Assembly: GCF_001692325.1 (NCBI RefSeq)
Contig: NZ_LXKN01000001.1
Coordinates: forward strand, 1,116,001 to 1,180,000
Direction: 5' to 3'
Source of the DNA: Rhizobium sp. AC27/96
GTDB lineage: Bacteria > Pseudomonadota > Alphaproteobacteria > Rhizobiales > Rhizobiaceae
DNA length: 64,000 nt
Shown here: positions 55,785 to 64,000 of the stretch, in pieces
Layout: every line of letters starts with the position of its first letter
How positions within the stretch are numbered: position 1 is the stretch's first letter
The notes under the pieces: generated by a model
Database searches by the model: none
The model's input: the letters and a program-made list of their open reading frames with translations, nothing else
Told to the model about the DNA's origin: nothing
Translations under genes and position numbers: made by a program

Positions 55785-56207
55785 ATGGGCAAGCCCGGCA
55801 TTGATTTCCCCGGACTAGGAACCGGTCTCGCAATTTTGCGGGACGGCAAGCTATTGCTCTATAAGCGCCTCAAGGCGCCGGAAGCCGGCTTCTGGAGCAT
55901 CGTCGGCGGCAAAGTGGACCATATGGAACCTGCCGCCAACGCCGCTATACGCGAGGCGGAAGAGGAAAGCGGCCTCTGCATCGGCAAGATCGAATATCTC
56001 TGCACAACGGAAGTCATTGTTGCGGCGGATCAGCAGCACTGGATTTCTCTGATCTACGTCTGCAAGGACTTTTCCGGGGAGGCGTATCTTGTCGAGCCCG
56101 ACAAGCTCTCAGACTTCGGCTGGTTCGGCCGAGACGAGTTGCCGGCTCAGCTCTCGGACTTTGCCAGGGCAACGATCGCACATCTCAGCGAGGAAGACTT
56201 CCGCTGA
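55785..56207 (+). CDS. Nudix hydrolase
   Basis: 140 residues. The Nudix box is complete: GGKVDHMEPAANAAIREAEEESGL (G-x5-E-x7-REAxEEESG). N-terminal GTGLAILRDGKLLLYKRL and the downstream WISLIYVCKDFSGEAYL suggest an ADP-ribose or nucleotide pyrophosphatase of the small NUDT-like type. Lies 35 bases after the helicase gene; the two may share a transcript. Confidence 0.92.
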   Translation: MGKPGIDFPGLGTGLAILRDGKLLLYKRLKAPEAGFWSIVGGKVDHMEPAANAAIREAEEESGLCIGKIEYLCTTEVIVAADQQHWISLIYVCKDFSGEAYLVEPDKLSDFGWFGRDELPAQLSDFARATIAHLSEEDFR

Positions 56208-56210
56208 CGC

Positions 56211-56531
56211 CTACTTATCGGCACGCAAGGCGGCCTCGTAGGCCAACCTCACCCAACGCGTCATGATGTCCGGATCATCGAAAGCATCCTCGGGGATCGA
56301 CCAATAGGGCATGTTGATTGCCTTGCCCTTCTTTCCCTCATAGGCCCAGCGCCGCGCGCCGGCCGCCTCGAATTCGCCGGCGCTGACCTCATCGGCCTTC
56401 AGCAGGATCTCGTCATCGACTTCGAGCGCGAGGATACGCCCCATATGATAGATACCCTTGCCGCCGAACATGCGCTTGATCGTCACTGGCCCAAGCGACT
56501 GAAACATGTCTTCGATATCGTTATTGTCCAT
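56211..56531 (-). CDS. TfoX N-terminal domain protein
   Basis: 106 residues, only the TfoX N-terminal domain: NDIEDMFQSLGPVTIKRMFGGKGIYHMGRILALEVD and EILLKADE. It lacks the C-terminal domain of the competence regulator Sxy/TfoX, so regulation of competence should not be assumed. Last gene of the leftward mocA/xdhC cluster, three bases after mocA. Confidence 0.88.
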   Translation of the reverse strand: MDNNDIEDMFQSLGPVTIKRMFGGKGIYHMGRILALEVDDEILLKADEVSAGEFEAAGARRWAYEGKKGKAINMPYWSIPEDAFDDPDIMTRWVRLAYEAALRADK

Positions 56532-56534
56532 TCC

Positions 56535-57185
56535 CTATCCCTTCAAGACACCGCCGGCTGCGACAACGGCCTCGGGCGTATCCACATCGAGATGTGCCGC
56601 CTCGCCTATATCGACGTCAATAACCGGAAGCCGCGACGTTTCGATAATATGCCGCGCGCCGACATCGCCCTCGAGCTGCATGACGGCACGCAGCATGCTA
56701 TGGGGAAGAATGACGGGGTTCCCACGCTTGCCGCCCGATACCGCGCGGATGATCGCCAAGCCACCCGCCTCGCGAAAGGCAGAAATCAAGGTTTTGAGGT
56801 CATCGGCCGTGATACCAGGCATATCGGCCAGCATGACGAGCACACCATCCGCCCGCTGCGCAGCCGGCGTCCCCACACCTGCGGCCAGCGAACCTGCCAT
56901 GCCGGCTGCGTAATCCGGATTGTAGACCTGCTCGAGGGCGAGATTGCCGAGTGCCCGCTCGATGTCGCCGCGCCTGTGGCCTGTCACGGCGACGACAGAG
57001 GCGGCACCGCTCGCCATCGCTGATAACGCCGACCGCCGGACCAAAGCTACGCCATCGAACTCTGCGAGCAGCTTGTGTGGCCCGCCCTCGCCCATGCGGC
57101 TTGCCCGCCCGGCCGCGAGCAACACGACAGCCACCGATATTTCCACGGCCGGCTTGGCCACGATATCGCGCGGCGGTATTTCCAT
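56535..57185 (-). CDS. mocA: MocA-like molybdenum cofactor nucleotidyltransferase
   Basis: 216 residues. N-terminal VAVVLLAAGRASRMGEGGPHKLLAEFDG is the nucleotide-binding signature of MobA/MocA-type transferases; later PDYAAGMAGSLAAG and VLVMLADMPGITADDL. It probably makes the cytosine dinucleotide form of the cofactor needed by xanthine/CO dehydrogenase family enzymes. ATG 57185 has GGAGG upstream; 57215 is also in frame. Downstream of the two xdhC halves. Confidence 0.85.
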   Translation of the reverse strand: MEIPPRDIVAKPAVEISVAVVLLAAGRASRMGEGGPHKLLAEFDGVALVRRSALSAMASGAASVVAVTGHRRGDIERALGNLALEQVYNPDYAAGMAGSLAAGVGTPAAQRADGVLVMLADMPGITADDLKTLISAFREAGGLAIIRAVSGGKRGNPVILPHSMLRAVMQLEGDVGARHIIETSRLPVIDVDIGEAAHLDVDTPEAVVAAGGVLKG

Positions 57186-57312
57186 GACAGTCCTCCACAT
57201 GCATGCCTTGAACATGCCGTAGCGGCGATTATTCGCCGGCTAACATGCCATCTGGCAATCGACCGAAATGATCCATTTCAGGTCTCGGCCGCCGTTGAAA
57301 TTGCGTCAACGA

Positions 57313-58020
57313 TCATGGTTGCGCACCCTTGGGCAACGACACATCGCGTGCGCGAAGCGAGCCGATAATCTCGGCAAGAATGGCAACGGCGATCTCCGCC
57401 GGGGTTGCAGCACCGATGGGAAGACCAATAGGAGCATGGATGCGAGCGAGATCAGCGTCGGCCACGCCTTCCCGCTTCAGTCGCTCCAGGCGGCCGGCAT
57501 GGGTTTTGCGGCTACCGAGCGCGCCGACATAAAAGCAACCCGTTCGCAGCGCCTCCAGAATCGGTTCATCGTCGATCTTCGGATCGTGGGTGACGGCAGC
57601 CAGCGCCATATAACTGTCCAGAGGGCGTTCCTTCAGCACAATGGTTGGCCAATCGGCAATCAGGTCGATCCCCTCGAAGCGCTCCTGCGTCGCAAAGGCC
57701 GTGCGGGGATCAATGATGGTGACATCAAAGCCGGCAAGCGCTGCCATGCGTGCCAGAACCTGGCTGATGTGTACGGCCCCGATGACGACGATGCGCGGTG
57801 GCGGCAGATGGACGTTCAGGAAGAGGCCCCGCCCCTCGATTTCCACCGCCGACGATCTGCCAGAACGAAACGCCGACGCCACAGCCTCGGCCATTACACC
57901 TTCCAGTCTGTCTCCCTCGACAATGAGTTGGTCCGACCCGCCCGACAGATCCGTGACGAGGATCGCTGCTTGCCGCGCATGCCGCAAAGCATTCAGCCGC
58001 GCCAATATCTGACGATCCAT
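57313..58020 (-). CDS. XdhC/CoxF C-terminal half (Rossmann domain)
   Basis: 235 residues from ATG 58020, whose A is the last base of the previous gene's stop. It carries LPPPRIVVIGAVHISQVLARMAALAGF (nucleotide-binding), DVTIIDPRTAFATQERFEG, and a C-terminal GALGSRKTHAGRLERLKREGV...HAPIGLPIGAATPAEIA, the typical XdhC_C part. XdhC proteins protect and sulfurate molybdenum cofactor for xanthine-dehydrogenase-type enzymes. Here the protein is separate from its N-terminal domain. Confidence 0.88.
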   Translation of the reverse strand: MDRQILARLNALRHARQAAILVTDLSGGSDQLIVEGDRLEGVMAEAVASAFRSGRSSAVEIEGRGLFLNVHLPPPRIVVIGAVHISQVLARMAALAGFDVTIIDPRTAFATQERFEGIDLIADWPTIVLKERPLDSYMALAAVTHDPKIDDEPILEALRTGCFYVGALGSRKTHAGRLERLKREGVADADLARIHAPIGLPIGAATPAEIAVAILAEIIGSLRARDVSLPKGAQP

Positions 58021-58349
58021 CAGGCCAGCCTTTCCACATAGATACGGATTCGGCCGCCGCAGGAGAGACCGACGCGCCATGCAGTCTCGTCGGCGACACC
58101 AAATTCGAGCATTTGCGATTTGCCTGTCGCGATCACGTCGAGCGCCTCTGTGATGACGGCGCCTTCCACGCAACCACCCGAAACCGAGCCGTGAAAATTG
58201 CCTTCGCCGTCGATCACAAGGTGGCTGCCCGCCGGACGCGGTGCCGACCCCCAGGTGTCGATGACCGTCGCCATCGCCACGTTGCGGCCTGCCGAGGCCC
58301 ATTCCTCCGCGATGGCAAGCGGATCCAGGCTTTCTGATATGTCTGACAT
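58020..58349 (-). CDS. XdhC/CoxI N-terminal half
   Basis: 109 residues: MSDISESLDPLAIAEEW, VAMATVIDTWGSAPRPAGSHLVI, FHGSVSGGCVEGAVITEA and GLSCGGRIRIYVERL, that is the XdhC_CoxI domain with both Cys-containing motifs (GGCVEG, SCGG). It overlaps the C-terminal half by one base, so the two are stoichiometrically coupled. An earlier start at 58394 is possible. Confidence 0.88.
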   Translation of the reverse strand: MSDISESLDPLAIAEEWASAGRNVAMATVIDTWGSAPRPAGSHLVIDGEGNFHGSVSGGCVEGAVITEALDVIATGKSQMLEFGVADETAWRVGLSCGGRIRIYVERLA

Positions 58350-58356
58350 CGGAGCC

Positions 58357-59604
58357 TCATGATCTATTGAGAAACCGGCGCGGATCGTAGGCATCAGCGC
58401 GCCCGGCGGTGAGAGCAGATACGAGATCGGCCAGAGATATTAGATTGTGAACCGGGCGGAATTCGTCAACATGCGGCAGCATGGCTTTTACGCCGCGAGC
58501 GCGCGCCTCGAAACCATCGAAGCGCAAGAGCGGATTGAGCCAGATGAGCCGCCGGCAGGAGCGATGCAGACGATCCATCTCCTCGGCAAGCTGTTCCACG
58601 CCCTCACGCTCCAGCCCATCGGTGATCAAAAGCACAATCGCGCCCTGCCCGAGTACCCGGCGCGCCCAAAGCCGGTTGAATTCCCTCAGCGTCTCGCCGA
58701 TGCGCGTCCCTCCAGACCAATCGCGCACCACCGCGGCGCACTCATTGAGCGCCTGATCGGGATCCTTGTGGCGCATGGCTCTGGTAACGTTGGAGAGCCG
58801 CGTACCGAAGAGAAACGTATGTACCCGCCGACGCCGTTCGGTCAACACATGCAGGAAATGCAGGAAGATGCGCGTATATTGGCTCATCGAACCGGAAATA
58901 TCCGCCAGCACTACCAGCGGCGGCTGTATGTACCTCGGCTGCCGAAAGCGCGGAAGGATCAATGCTCCACCGGTGCGCAAGGCAGATCGCATCGTTGCAC
59001 GCGGGTCGACCTTGCCCTGTCTATGCGAGGATGCAAAGCGGCGCGTACGCACGCGATCCAGCGGCAACCGCAGCTTGGCAAGCTCCTTCTTGGCAACGGC
59101 AATCTCAGCCGCTGACATCTGCGCAAAATCCAGCCGGCGTAGCATATCGCTGCCCGACGTCGTGAAGCGGGTGTCGATGTCTATGCCGGGCGTCTCGCGC
59201 TGAGGGCGCAAGCCTTCGCGCTCATTCGACAGGATATCGCCCAGGCGGGTCTCACCGGCCTTCGGCCTTTTGACGTCGCTGCGATCCAGCGCCTCAGGCG
59301 GTATCATCGCGATCATCTTCGCGAGGAGATCCCGAGGGCTCCAGAACAGCCGGAACGCCTCGTCGAAAATCGCCAGATCGTCATGCCGCTTGACGAAGAC
59401 CGAGCAGAGAGCGGCATGAAACTCCTCGCGTGAACCGATACTGATCGCTTCCACGGCCTGGATAGCATCCACAATGGCGCCAGGCCCGATCTTCAGGCCG
59501 GCCTTTCGCAGGGCACGCCCGAAAAGGACGATATTGTCGGCGAGACGTCCATCACCGGCCGGTGACGATGTGGCGACGACACCCTCTTGCGCGCCGGGCT
59601 CCAT
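58357..59604 (-). CDS. coxE: CoxE-like von Willebrand A protein
   Basis: 415 residues. The C-terminal half is a VWA domain with an intact MIDAS: VLADISGSMSQYTRI (DxSxS), WSGGTRIGETLREF (Thr) and VLLITDGLERE (Asp). The N-terminal half is the CoxE-specific region. With the MoxR ATPase upstream it forms the chaperone pair that inserts metal into carbon-monoxide- or xanthine-dehydrogenase-type enzymes. Confidence 0.88.
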   Translation of the reverse strand: MEPGAQEGVVATSSPAGDGRLADNIVLFGRALRKAGLKIGPGAIVDAIQAVEAISIGSREEFHAALCSVFVKRHDDLAIFDEAFRLFWSPRDLLAKMIAMIPPEALDRSDVKRPKAGETRLGDILSNEREGLRPQRETPGIDIDTRFTTSGSDMLRRLDFAQMSAAEIAVAKKELAKLRLPLDRVRTRRFASSHRQGKVDPRATMRSALRTGGALILPRFRQPRYIQPPLVVLADISGSMSQYTRIFLHFLHVLTERRRRVHTFLFGTRLSNVTRAMRHKDPDQALNECAAVVRDWSGGTRIGETLREFNRLWARRVLGQGAIVLLITDGLEREGVEQLAEEMDRLHRSCRRLIWLNPLLRFDGFEARARGVKAMLPHVDEFRPVHNLISLADLVSALTAGRADAYDPRRFLNRS

Positions 59605-59607
59605 GAA

Positions 59608-60540
59608 TTATCCCGTCGCAATCAGTTCGGACTTCACGTCGTCCAGTATGCGCTTGCCTTCGCCGCCTTGAATGCGGGCGATATCGTCCTGGTATTTCAG
59701 CAGCGTTCCGAGCGTGTCGGAAATGGTCTCCGGATCAAGCGCCAGCCGATCGAGTTGTGTCAGCGCATTCGCCCAGTCGATCGTCTCGGCAACGCCCGGG
59801 TTCTTGTAGAGATCAAGCGTGCGCAACTTCTGCACATAGGCAACGACCTGACGCGACAGGGCCTCGCTGCAATCGGGCACCTTGCGGCGGATGATCTCGA
59901 GCTCATACTCCGCCTGCGGATAATCGACCCAATGGTAGAGACAGCGCCGCTTCAGCGCATCATGTACCTCGCGCGTGCGGTTCGTGGTGATGATGACGAT
60001 GGGCGGTTCACTCGCGCGGATGGTGCCAAGTTCCGGCACCGTCACCTGGAAATCGGACAGAACCTCCAGAAGGAATGCTTCGAAAGCCTCATCGGTGCGA
60101 TCCAGCTCATCGATCAGAAATACCGGTGCCCGGCCGCCGACGCCCGACAGCGCCTGCAGCACCGGCCGGCGGATCAGATAGCGTTCGGAGAAGATATCTG
60201 CCTCGATGCGCTCGCGATCGGTGAGACCCGAGGCTTCCGCAAGGCGGATTTCCAGCATCTGTGCCGGATAATTCCATTCATAGACGGCCGATGAGACATC
60301 CAGGCCTTCGTAACATTGGAGGCGGATCAGCGGCCGGTCGAGCGCCTTGGAGAGGACCTTGGCGATCTCCGTCTTGCCGACACCGGCCTCGCCCTCGAGA
60401 AAGAGCGGCCGCTTCATCTTCAAAGCCAGAAAAAGTACCGTGCCGAGGGCACGCCCGGCCAGATAATCATGAGCGCCGAGCAGCGCTATCGTCTCTTCGA
60501 TCGAACTCGGCAGCGAAGGTGATGATTCTTGATCCGCCAT
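59608..60540 (-). CDS. MoxR-family AAA ATPase (CoxD-like)
   Basis: 310 residues. Walker A in LEGEAGVGKTEIAKVL, Walker B in VFLIDELDRTDEAFEAFLLE, sensor region VIITTNRTREVHDALKRRC, a MoxR-type helix-2 insert ILSDFQVTVPELGTIRA. Works with the VWA protein encoded three bases downstream. First gene of the leftward cluster. Confidence 0.92.
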   Translation of the reverse strand: MADQESSPSLPSSIEETIALLGAHDYLAGRALGTVLFLALKMKRPLFLEGEAGVGKTEIAKVLSKALDRPLIRLQCYEGLDVSSAVYEWNYPAQMLEIRLAEASGLTDRERIEADIFSERYLIRRPVLQALSGVGGRAPVFLIDELDRTDEAFEAFLLEVLSDFQVTVPELGTIRASEPPIVIITTNRTREVHDALKRRCLYHWVDYPQAEYELEIIRRKVPDCSEALSRQVVAYVQKLRTLDLYKNPGVAETIDWANALTQLDRLALDPETISDTLGTLLKYQDDIARIQGGEGKRILDDVKSELIATG

Positions 60541-60559
60541 GATAACTCCCTCACGGAAG

Positions 60560-61066
60560 TTATAGCGCGTGGTAGCCTCGGTTCATATACAGCAATGCCG
60601 GCTTTGGCTCGCTATAGCGTATGGCCATGACCTCGCCGAAGATGATGTTGTGAGTCGAAGCCTGTTTGATCTCGATGACGCGGCAATCGAAGGCGGCCAG
60701 CGCATCGGCAAGGACAGGCGCGCCGGTGGCCAGAGTCTCGAATTTGCCGGCGGCAAAGCGCTCGTCGGTCGTCATCTGCGTCTTGCCGGAAAAGGCGTCG
60801 GCCAGCGACTGGTGATCGGCACCGAGCGTATTCAGTGCGAAGATTCCGCTGTTGAAGAAGATCTCGTTCTTGATGTTGCTGTTGTTGAGGCAGATCAGAA
60901 CCGTCGCTGGACTGTCCGATACCGAGCAGGCTGCCGTGATCGTCACGCCGCGCCGCTCACCGCCGAGCGCCGTCGTCACCAGTTGCACATGGCCCGCATA
61001 GCGGCTCATGGCATCGCGATAAAGCGCGGGATCCATACGCTGCCTGTCTAGCACCACCGTCTCCAT
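60560..61066 (-). CDS. Flavin reductase domain protein
   Basis: 168 residues. FMN-binding split-barrel fold: DAMSRYAGHVQLVTTALGGERRGVTITAACSVSDSPATVLICLN, then NSGIFALNTLGADHQSLADAFSGK and the C-terminal GEVMAIRYSEPKPALLYMNRGYHAL. Supplies reduced flavin to a partner monooxygenase, but no oxygenase gene is adjacent in the window. It lies 19 bases upstream of moxR on the same strand, so it may belong to the cluster. Confidence 0.9.
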   Translation of the reverse strand: METVVLDRQRMDPALYRDAMSRYAGHVQLVTTALGGERRGVTITAACSVSDSPATVLICLNNSNIKNEIFFNSGIFALNTLGADHQSLADAFSGKTQMTTDERFAAGKFETLATGAPVLADALAAFDCRVIEIKQASTHNIIFGEVMAIRYSEPKPALLYMNRGYHAL

Positions 61067-61221
61067 CTTCCTGTGATACCCCGTCTTCGTTCAATATGGC
61101 GGGCAGGTGTTAGCTTTTCTACAATAGCTCTATTGAAAACAGAGGGATTGTGCTGCTTTTTCTTTGACGATCTCCTTCAGACGGATAAATAGAGCAGAAA
61201 ATTGTCCGGGATAAGCAATCG

Positions 61222-62304
61222 ATGAACGTTCTGCGTCGCCTTCCGCTTCTGTTTGTGCTGCTTTCCGCGGCCGGCAGCAGCTACGCCGCAGATGTTCATA
61301 TCGGTGTCGTGGCGCCGCAGGACGGCAATTTCGCCACGCTTGGAGCCGAGATTATCGCCGGCGCCAATTTCGAGATCCAGGCGCAGAAGGACACGGCGAC
61401 GGTCGTCGACGAACCCTGCACGGAAGATGGCGGGCGGGCTGCAGCCGAGGCAATGATCGCCGCCAAGGTGCAGGTAGCCATCGGTTTTCTCTGCACCGAG
61501 ACGCTGGAAGGCGCATTGCCCCGGCTCAAGGATGCCGGCATTCCAGCCATTACCGTCTCCGTGCGTTCGCGCATCCTGATGGAAGATGCCGTGAAGAACG
61601 GCTGGCCGCTCTTTCGCCTGGCGCCGGTAGACACCGCCGAAGCTGCAATGGCCATCGACACGATCCTGAAAAACTGGGCAGCCGACCCGTTGGCCCTGAT
61701 CGACGACGGCACGATCCATGGTCGCGAACTGGTGGGCGCGATCCGCACTGCGCTTGAAGAAAAGGGCTTGAAGCCCGTCTTCACCGATACCTACCGCCCC
61801 GGTCAGGATCAGCAGATCGCCCTCGTGCGCCGCCTGAAGAAAGCTGGCGCCACACGCGTCTTCATCGGTGGTGACCGCAGCGATGTGGCTGTCATTGCCC
61901 GCGACGCCAAGAGCGAGAATATTCCGCTTGCGATCATGGGCGGCGATGCCATGCGCGCCGCCGATCAACCGGTACCACTGCAGGAGGGTGTACAGGCCAT
62001 CGCATTGCCCGACTACACCAGCCTGCCCGAAGCGCAGCCGACTGTGCAGGCCATGCGCGCCGGCGGCATCGAACCGGACGGCTATATCCTGCCGTCGGCC
62101 GCGGCAGTCCAGATCGCCAATCAGGCAGCCGAAAGCGCCAAAGCGGAAAACAAGGCGATAACCGACAAGCTCATCGGCACGGCGTTCCAGACGGCCATCG
62201 GCCCCATCACCTTCGGTCAGAGCCATGAACTGACCGAAAATGCCTATCGGCTGCTGGAGTGGCGCAGCAATGCTTTCGTGCCGGTAACCACACCATCGAA
62301 TTGA
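61222..62304 (+). CDS. Periplasmic binding protein (branched-chain amino acid type), orphan
   Basis: 360 residues. Signal peptide MNVLRRLPLLFVLLSAAGSSYA, then a type I periplasmic-binding fold: VHIGVVAPQDGNFATLGAEI, AMIAAKVQVAIGFLCTET, ALIDDGTIHGRELVGAIRTALEEKGLKPVFTDTYRPG, QQIALVRRLKKAGATRVFIGGDRS. No permease or ATPase genes are adjacent, so ligand and partners are unknown. Confidence 0.9.
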   Translation: MNVLRRLPLLFVLLSAAGSSYAADVHIGVVAPQDGNFATLGAEIIAGANFEIQAQKDTATVVDEPCTEDGGRAAAEAMIAAKVQVAIGFLCTETLEGALPRLKDAGIPAITVSVRSRILMEDAVKNGWPLFRLAPVDTAEAAMAIDTILKNWAADPLALIDDGTIHGRELVGAIRTALEEKGLKPVFTDTYRPGQDQQIALVRRLKKAGATRVFIGGDRSDVAVIARDAKSENIPLAIMGGDAMRAADQPVPLQEGVQAIALPDYTSLPEAQPTVQAMRAGGIEPDGYILPSAAAVQIANQAAESAKAENKAITDKLIGTAFQTAIGPITFGQSHELTENAYRLLEWRSNAFVPVTTPSN

Positions 62305-62385
62305 GGCGATCCGCCCGGGCTGTTGTTTGCCCGCCGAAGCGGTGCTAATCCAAGCTGAAAAAATCAGATGGAGCTCAGCTTTCCC

Positions 62386-63072
62386 ATGACCTTGCCGATC
62401 CGCATTGCCCCTTCCATTCTTGCCGCCGATTTTGCCAAGCTCGGCCAGGAAGTGAAAGATGTGACCGAAGCCGGAGCCGACTGGATCCATCTCGATGTCA
62501 TGGATGGGCATTTCGTGCCGAACATTTCCTTCGGCCCAGATGTGATCAAGGCGCTGCGTCCCTACACGACCGCCACCTTCGACTGCCATCTGATGATCAC
62601 GCCCGCCGATCCCTATCTCGAAGCCTTCGCCAAGGCCGGCTGCGACCGCATTACCGTGCATGCCGAAGCCGGCGTCCACCTGCACCGTTCGCTGCAGACG
62701 ATCCGGCACCTCGGCAAGAAGGTCGGCGTCACCCTCAATCCGGCCACGCCGCTCTCGATCCTGGAAAACGTGCTCGACGATATCGACCTGATCCTGATCA
62801 TGTCGGTCAATCCAGGCTTTGGTGGCCAGAAATTCATTCCGGCAATGGCCGACAAGATCCGCAATGCCAGGTCTCTGATCGGTGACCGGCCAATCGAGCT
62901 GGAGGTCGATGGCGGCGTTTCCACCGATACAGCCGAACTCATCATCGCCTCCGGCGCCAATGTCCTTGTTGCGGGCTCCGCAATCTTCAAGGGCGAATCG
63001 GTCGAGGCCTACAAGCAGACGATCGGCGATCTCAGGGCCGCGGCCGAACGAGGTCGCGTTGGATCGAACTAA
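62386..63072 (+). CDS. rpe: Ribulose-phosphate 3-epimerase
   Basis: 228 residues. Interconverts ribulose 5-phosphate and xylulose 5-phosphate. [81 protein letters not shown] and [20 protein letters not shown] show the TIM barrel with metal ligands. ATG 62386 ([10 protein letters not shown]) is preferred; 62368 also in frame. Confidence 0.96.
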   Translation: MTLPIRIAPSILAADFAKLGQEVKDVTEAGADWIHLDVMDGHFVPNISFGPDVIKALRPYTTATFDCHLMITPADPYLEAFAKAGCDRITVHAEAGVHLHRSLQTIRHLGKKVGVTLNPATPLSILENVLDDIDLILIMSVNPGFGGQKFIPAMADKIRNARSLIGDRPIELEVDGGVSTDTAELIIASGANVLVAGSAIFKGESVEAYKQTIGDLRAAAERGRVGSN

Positions 63073-63580
63073 TCCGACCAGCACCATCAAGGCGGCGGAC
63101 CGGACGCGGACCGCCGCCTCCTATTGCCTTGGACTTTTGGGTGGTGCAGCTTGTTGGGGTTCGGCAATGGCGATTTCAGCGCTGGCGGCGCTGTATCTGC
63201 GCAATGGCCTTCTGACGAGCCACCTGACCGCCCTCACGCTCGTCTATTTTTTCGGTGGCACCCTCTCCTGGCTCGTCATGGTGCCGCTTACCGGGCATTT
63301 CACCAAGCACCGGCCGCCCAGCGTACGTTTCGCCGCATTCTTTCTCGTATTATCAGTCGGCACCGTAGCCGCGACGGCTTTCCTCTTCGCCATGGACTAT
63401 CGCTGGTTCTACGCGCGCTGGCACGCTCCGTTCGGCTCGCTTATCTGGATATTCCAGTTCCTGTTCACCGGCGCCAGCGCCGTCTACCAGTTCGCAGTCC
63501 TCGGCCTGACCCTGTTTCTGCCCTTCGGCCTGTTTTTCCTGGTCGCTGCAGCCACATATCTTGCGCGGCATAGGCGTTGA
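63059..63580 (+). CDS. Conserved membrane protein
   Basis: 173 residues from TTG 63059, overlapping the end of rpe by 14 bases with GAGG upstream. Four or so hydrophobic segments ([84 protein letters not shown]). No family function recognised. Confidence 0.75.
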   Translation: MDRTNPTSTIKAADRTRTAASYCLGLLGGAACWGSAMAISALAALYLRNGLLTSHLTALTLVYFFGGTLSWLVMVPLTGHFTKHRPPSVRFAAFFLVLSVGTVAATAFLFAMDYRWFYARWHAPFGSLIWIFQFLFTGASAVYQFAVLGLTLFLPFGLFFLVAAATYLARHRR

Positions 63581-63678
63581 GGTGAAAGATCGGCGCGACA
63601 AACATTGTGATTGCCGCCCGTCTTTGTTATGGGGGCGCCAAGTTTTCCCTTTCCGTCAGACAAGAAGGTTTTGAGCCC

Positions 63679-64000
63679 ATGATCCCGCGCTACTCCCGAC
63701 CGGAAATGGTCGCCATCTGGTCGCCCGAAACCAAGTTCCGTATCTGGTTCGAGATCGAGGCCCATGCCTGTGACGCGCTGGCCGCTCTCGGCGTCATTCC
63801 GAAGTCGGCCGCCGACACCATCTGGGAAAAGGGGGGCAAGGCGACCTTCGATGTCGACCGCATCGACGAGATCGAGGCCGTCACCAAGCACGACGTCATC
63901 GCCTTCCTGACGCATCTGGCGGAAATCGTCGGCCCGGACGCGCGCTTCGTGCACCAGGGCATGACCTCGTCGGACGTGCTCGACACCTGCTTCAACGTCC
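63679..64000 (+). CDS. purB: Adenylosuccinate lyase, N-terminal part (cut by window edge)
   Basis: 107 residues visible: MIPRYSRPEMVAIWSPETKFRIWFEIEAHACDAL, IDEIEAVTKHDVIAFLTHLAE and FVHQGMTSSDVLDTCFNV, which carries the catalytic His-containing TSSD segment. Purine biosynthesis (AICAR and AMP branches). Start ATG 63679; the gene continues beyond the window. Confidence 0.95.
   Translation, partial: MIPRYSRPEMVAIWSPETKFRIWFEIEAHACDALAALGVIPKSAADTIWEKGGKATFDVDRIDEIEAVTKHDVIAFLTHLAEIVGPDARFVHQGMTSSDVLDTCFNV

Noticed and set aside
56211..56531. Competence regulator TfoX
   Set aside because: Only the N-terminal domain is present; the DNA-uptake role belongs to the two-domain proteins.
61177..63090. 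637-codon minus-strand frame
   Set aside because: Antisense to a binding-protein gene with a signal peptide and to rpe, both certain.

Overview
The window reads as chromosome of a Rhizobium-type alphaproteobacterium (Rhizobiaceae). The basis is gene content and order: a suf operon with two cysteine desulfurases and SufT/SufX, an ATP12 chaperone gene, gcvTHP behind a tandem glycine riboswitch, and cox/xdhC accessory genes. CTTGAC-N17-CTATAT-like promoters, frequent TTG and GTG starts and an Irr-like box at the suf promoter agree. No species can be named from this alone.

Positions 1-12395 are the right-hand part of an integrative element, most likely a prophage early region, abutting the 3' end of a tRNA-Leu(GAG) gene. 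From the left it holds the C-terminal part of a LexA/S24-like repressor, a non-coding control region with two matching operators, and about 25 short, tightly overlapping plus-strand genes. These include a PD-(D/E)XK (RecE/lambda-exonuclease-type) nuclease with a RecT annealing protein, a DUF968/HNH-like protein, a Lar-like zinc-ribbon protein, a small HD-domain alarmone-hydrolase-like protein, an XRE regulator and a tyrosine integrase next to the tRNA. Structural and lysis genes are not in view and would lie left of the window.

12.4-26.5 kb is core metabolism: lipB, an XRE regulator, an EamA transporter, pccA, formaldehyde detoxification (glutathione-dependent formaldehyde dehydrogenase and S-formylglutathione hydrolase), a guanidine-II riboswitch with its sugE/gdx exporter, two tandem DoxX genes, pccB, a lipoprotein, then rluC-HAD-ATP12 and a PCuAC copper chaperone.

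26.6-41.5 kb holds the glycine cleavage operon, an esterase joined to an orphan HigA-type antitoxin, a ZIP transporter, the suf iron-sulfur operon (sufS2-sufB-hypothetical-sufC-sufD-sufS-sufT-sufA, transcribed leftward) and a divergent alpha/beta hydrolase.

41.5-64 kb holds a GNAT acetyltransferase, a caspase-fold protein lacking both catalytic residues, tyrS, hydrolases, a large AsmA/YhdP-like envelope protein, a Bcp peroxiredoxin, an M23 peptidase, a DEAD-box helicase and a Nudix protein. It continues with a leftward molybdoenzyme-maturation cluster (moxR-coxE-split xdhC-mocA-tfoX), a flavin reductase, an orphan periplasmic binding protein, rpe and the start of purB.

The best second looks are the inactive caspase-like protein (42146-44503), the repressor with Cys at the catalytic Ser position together with its paired operators (2-1026), the riboswitch before sugE, the esterase-antitoxin pair (31439-32327), the apparent dual iron-responsive control of suf (40667-40716), and the symmetric 37-bp inverted repeat at 851-887.
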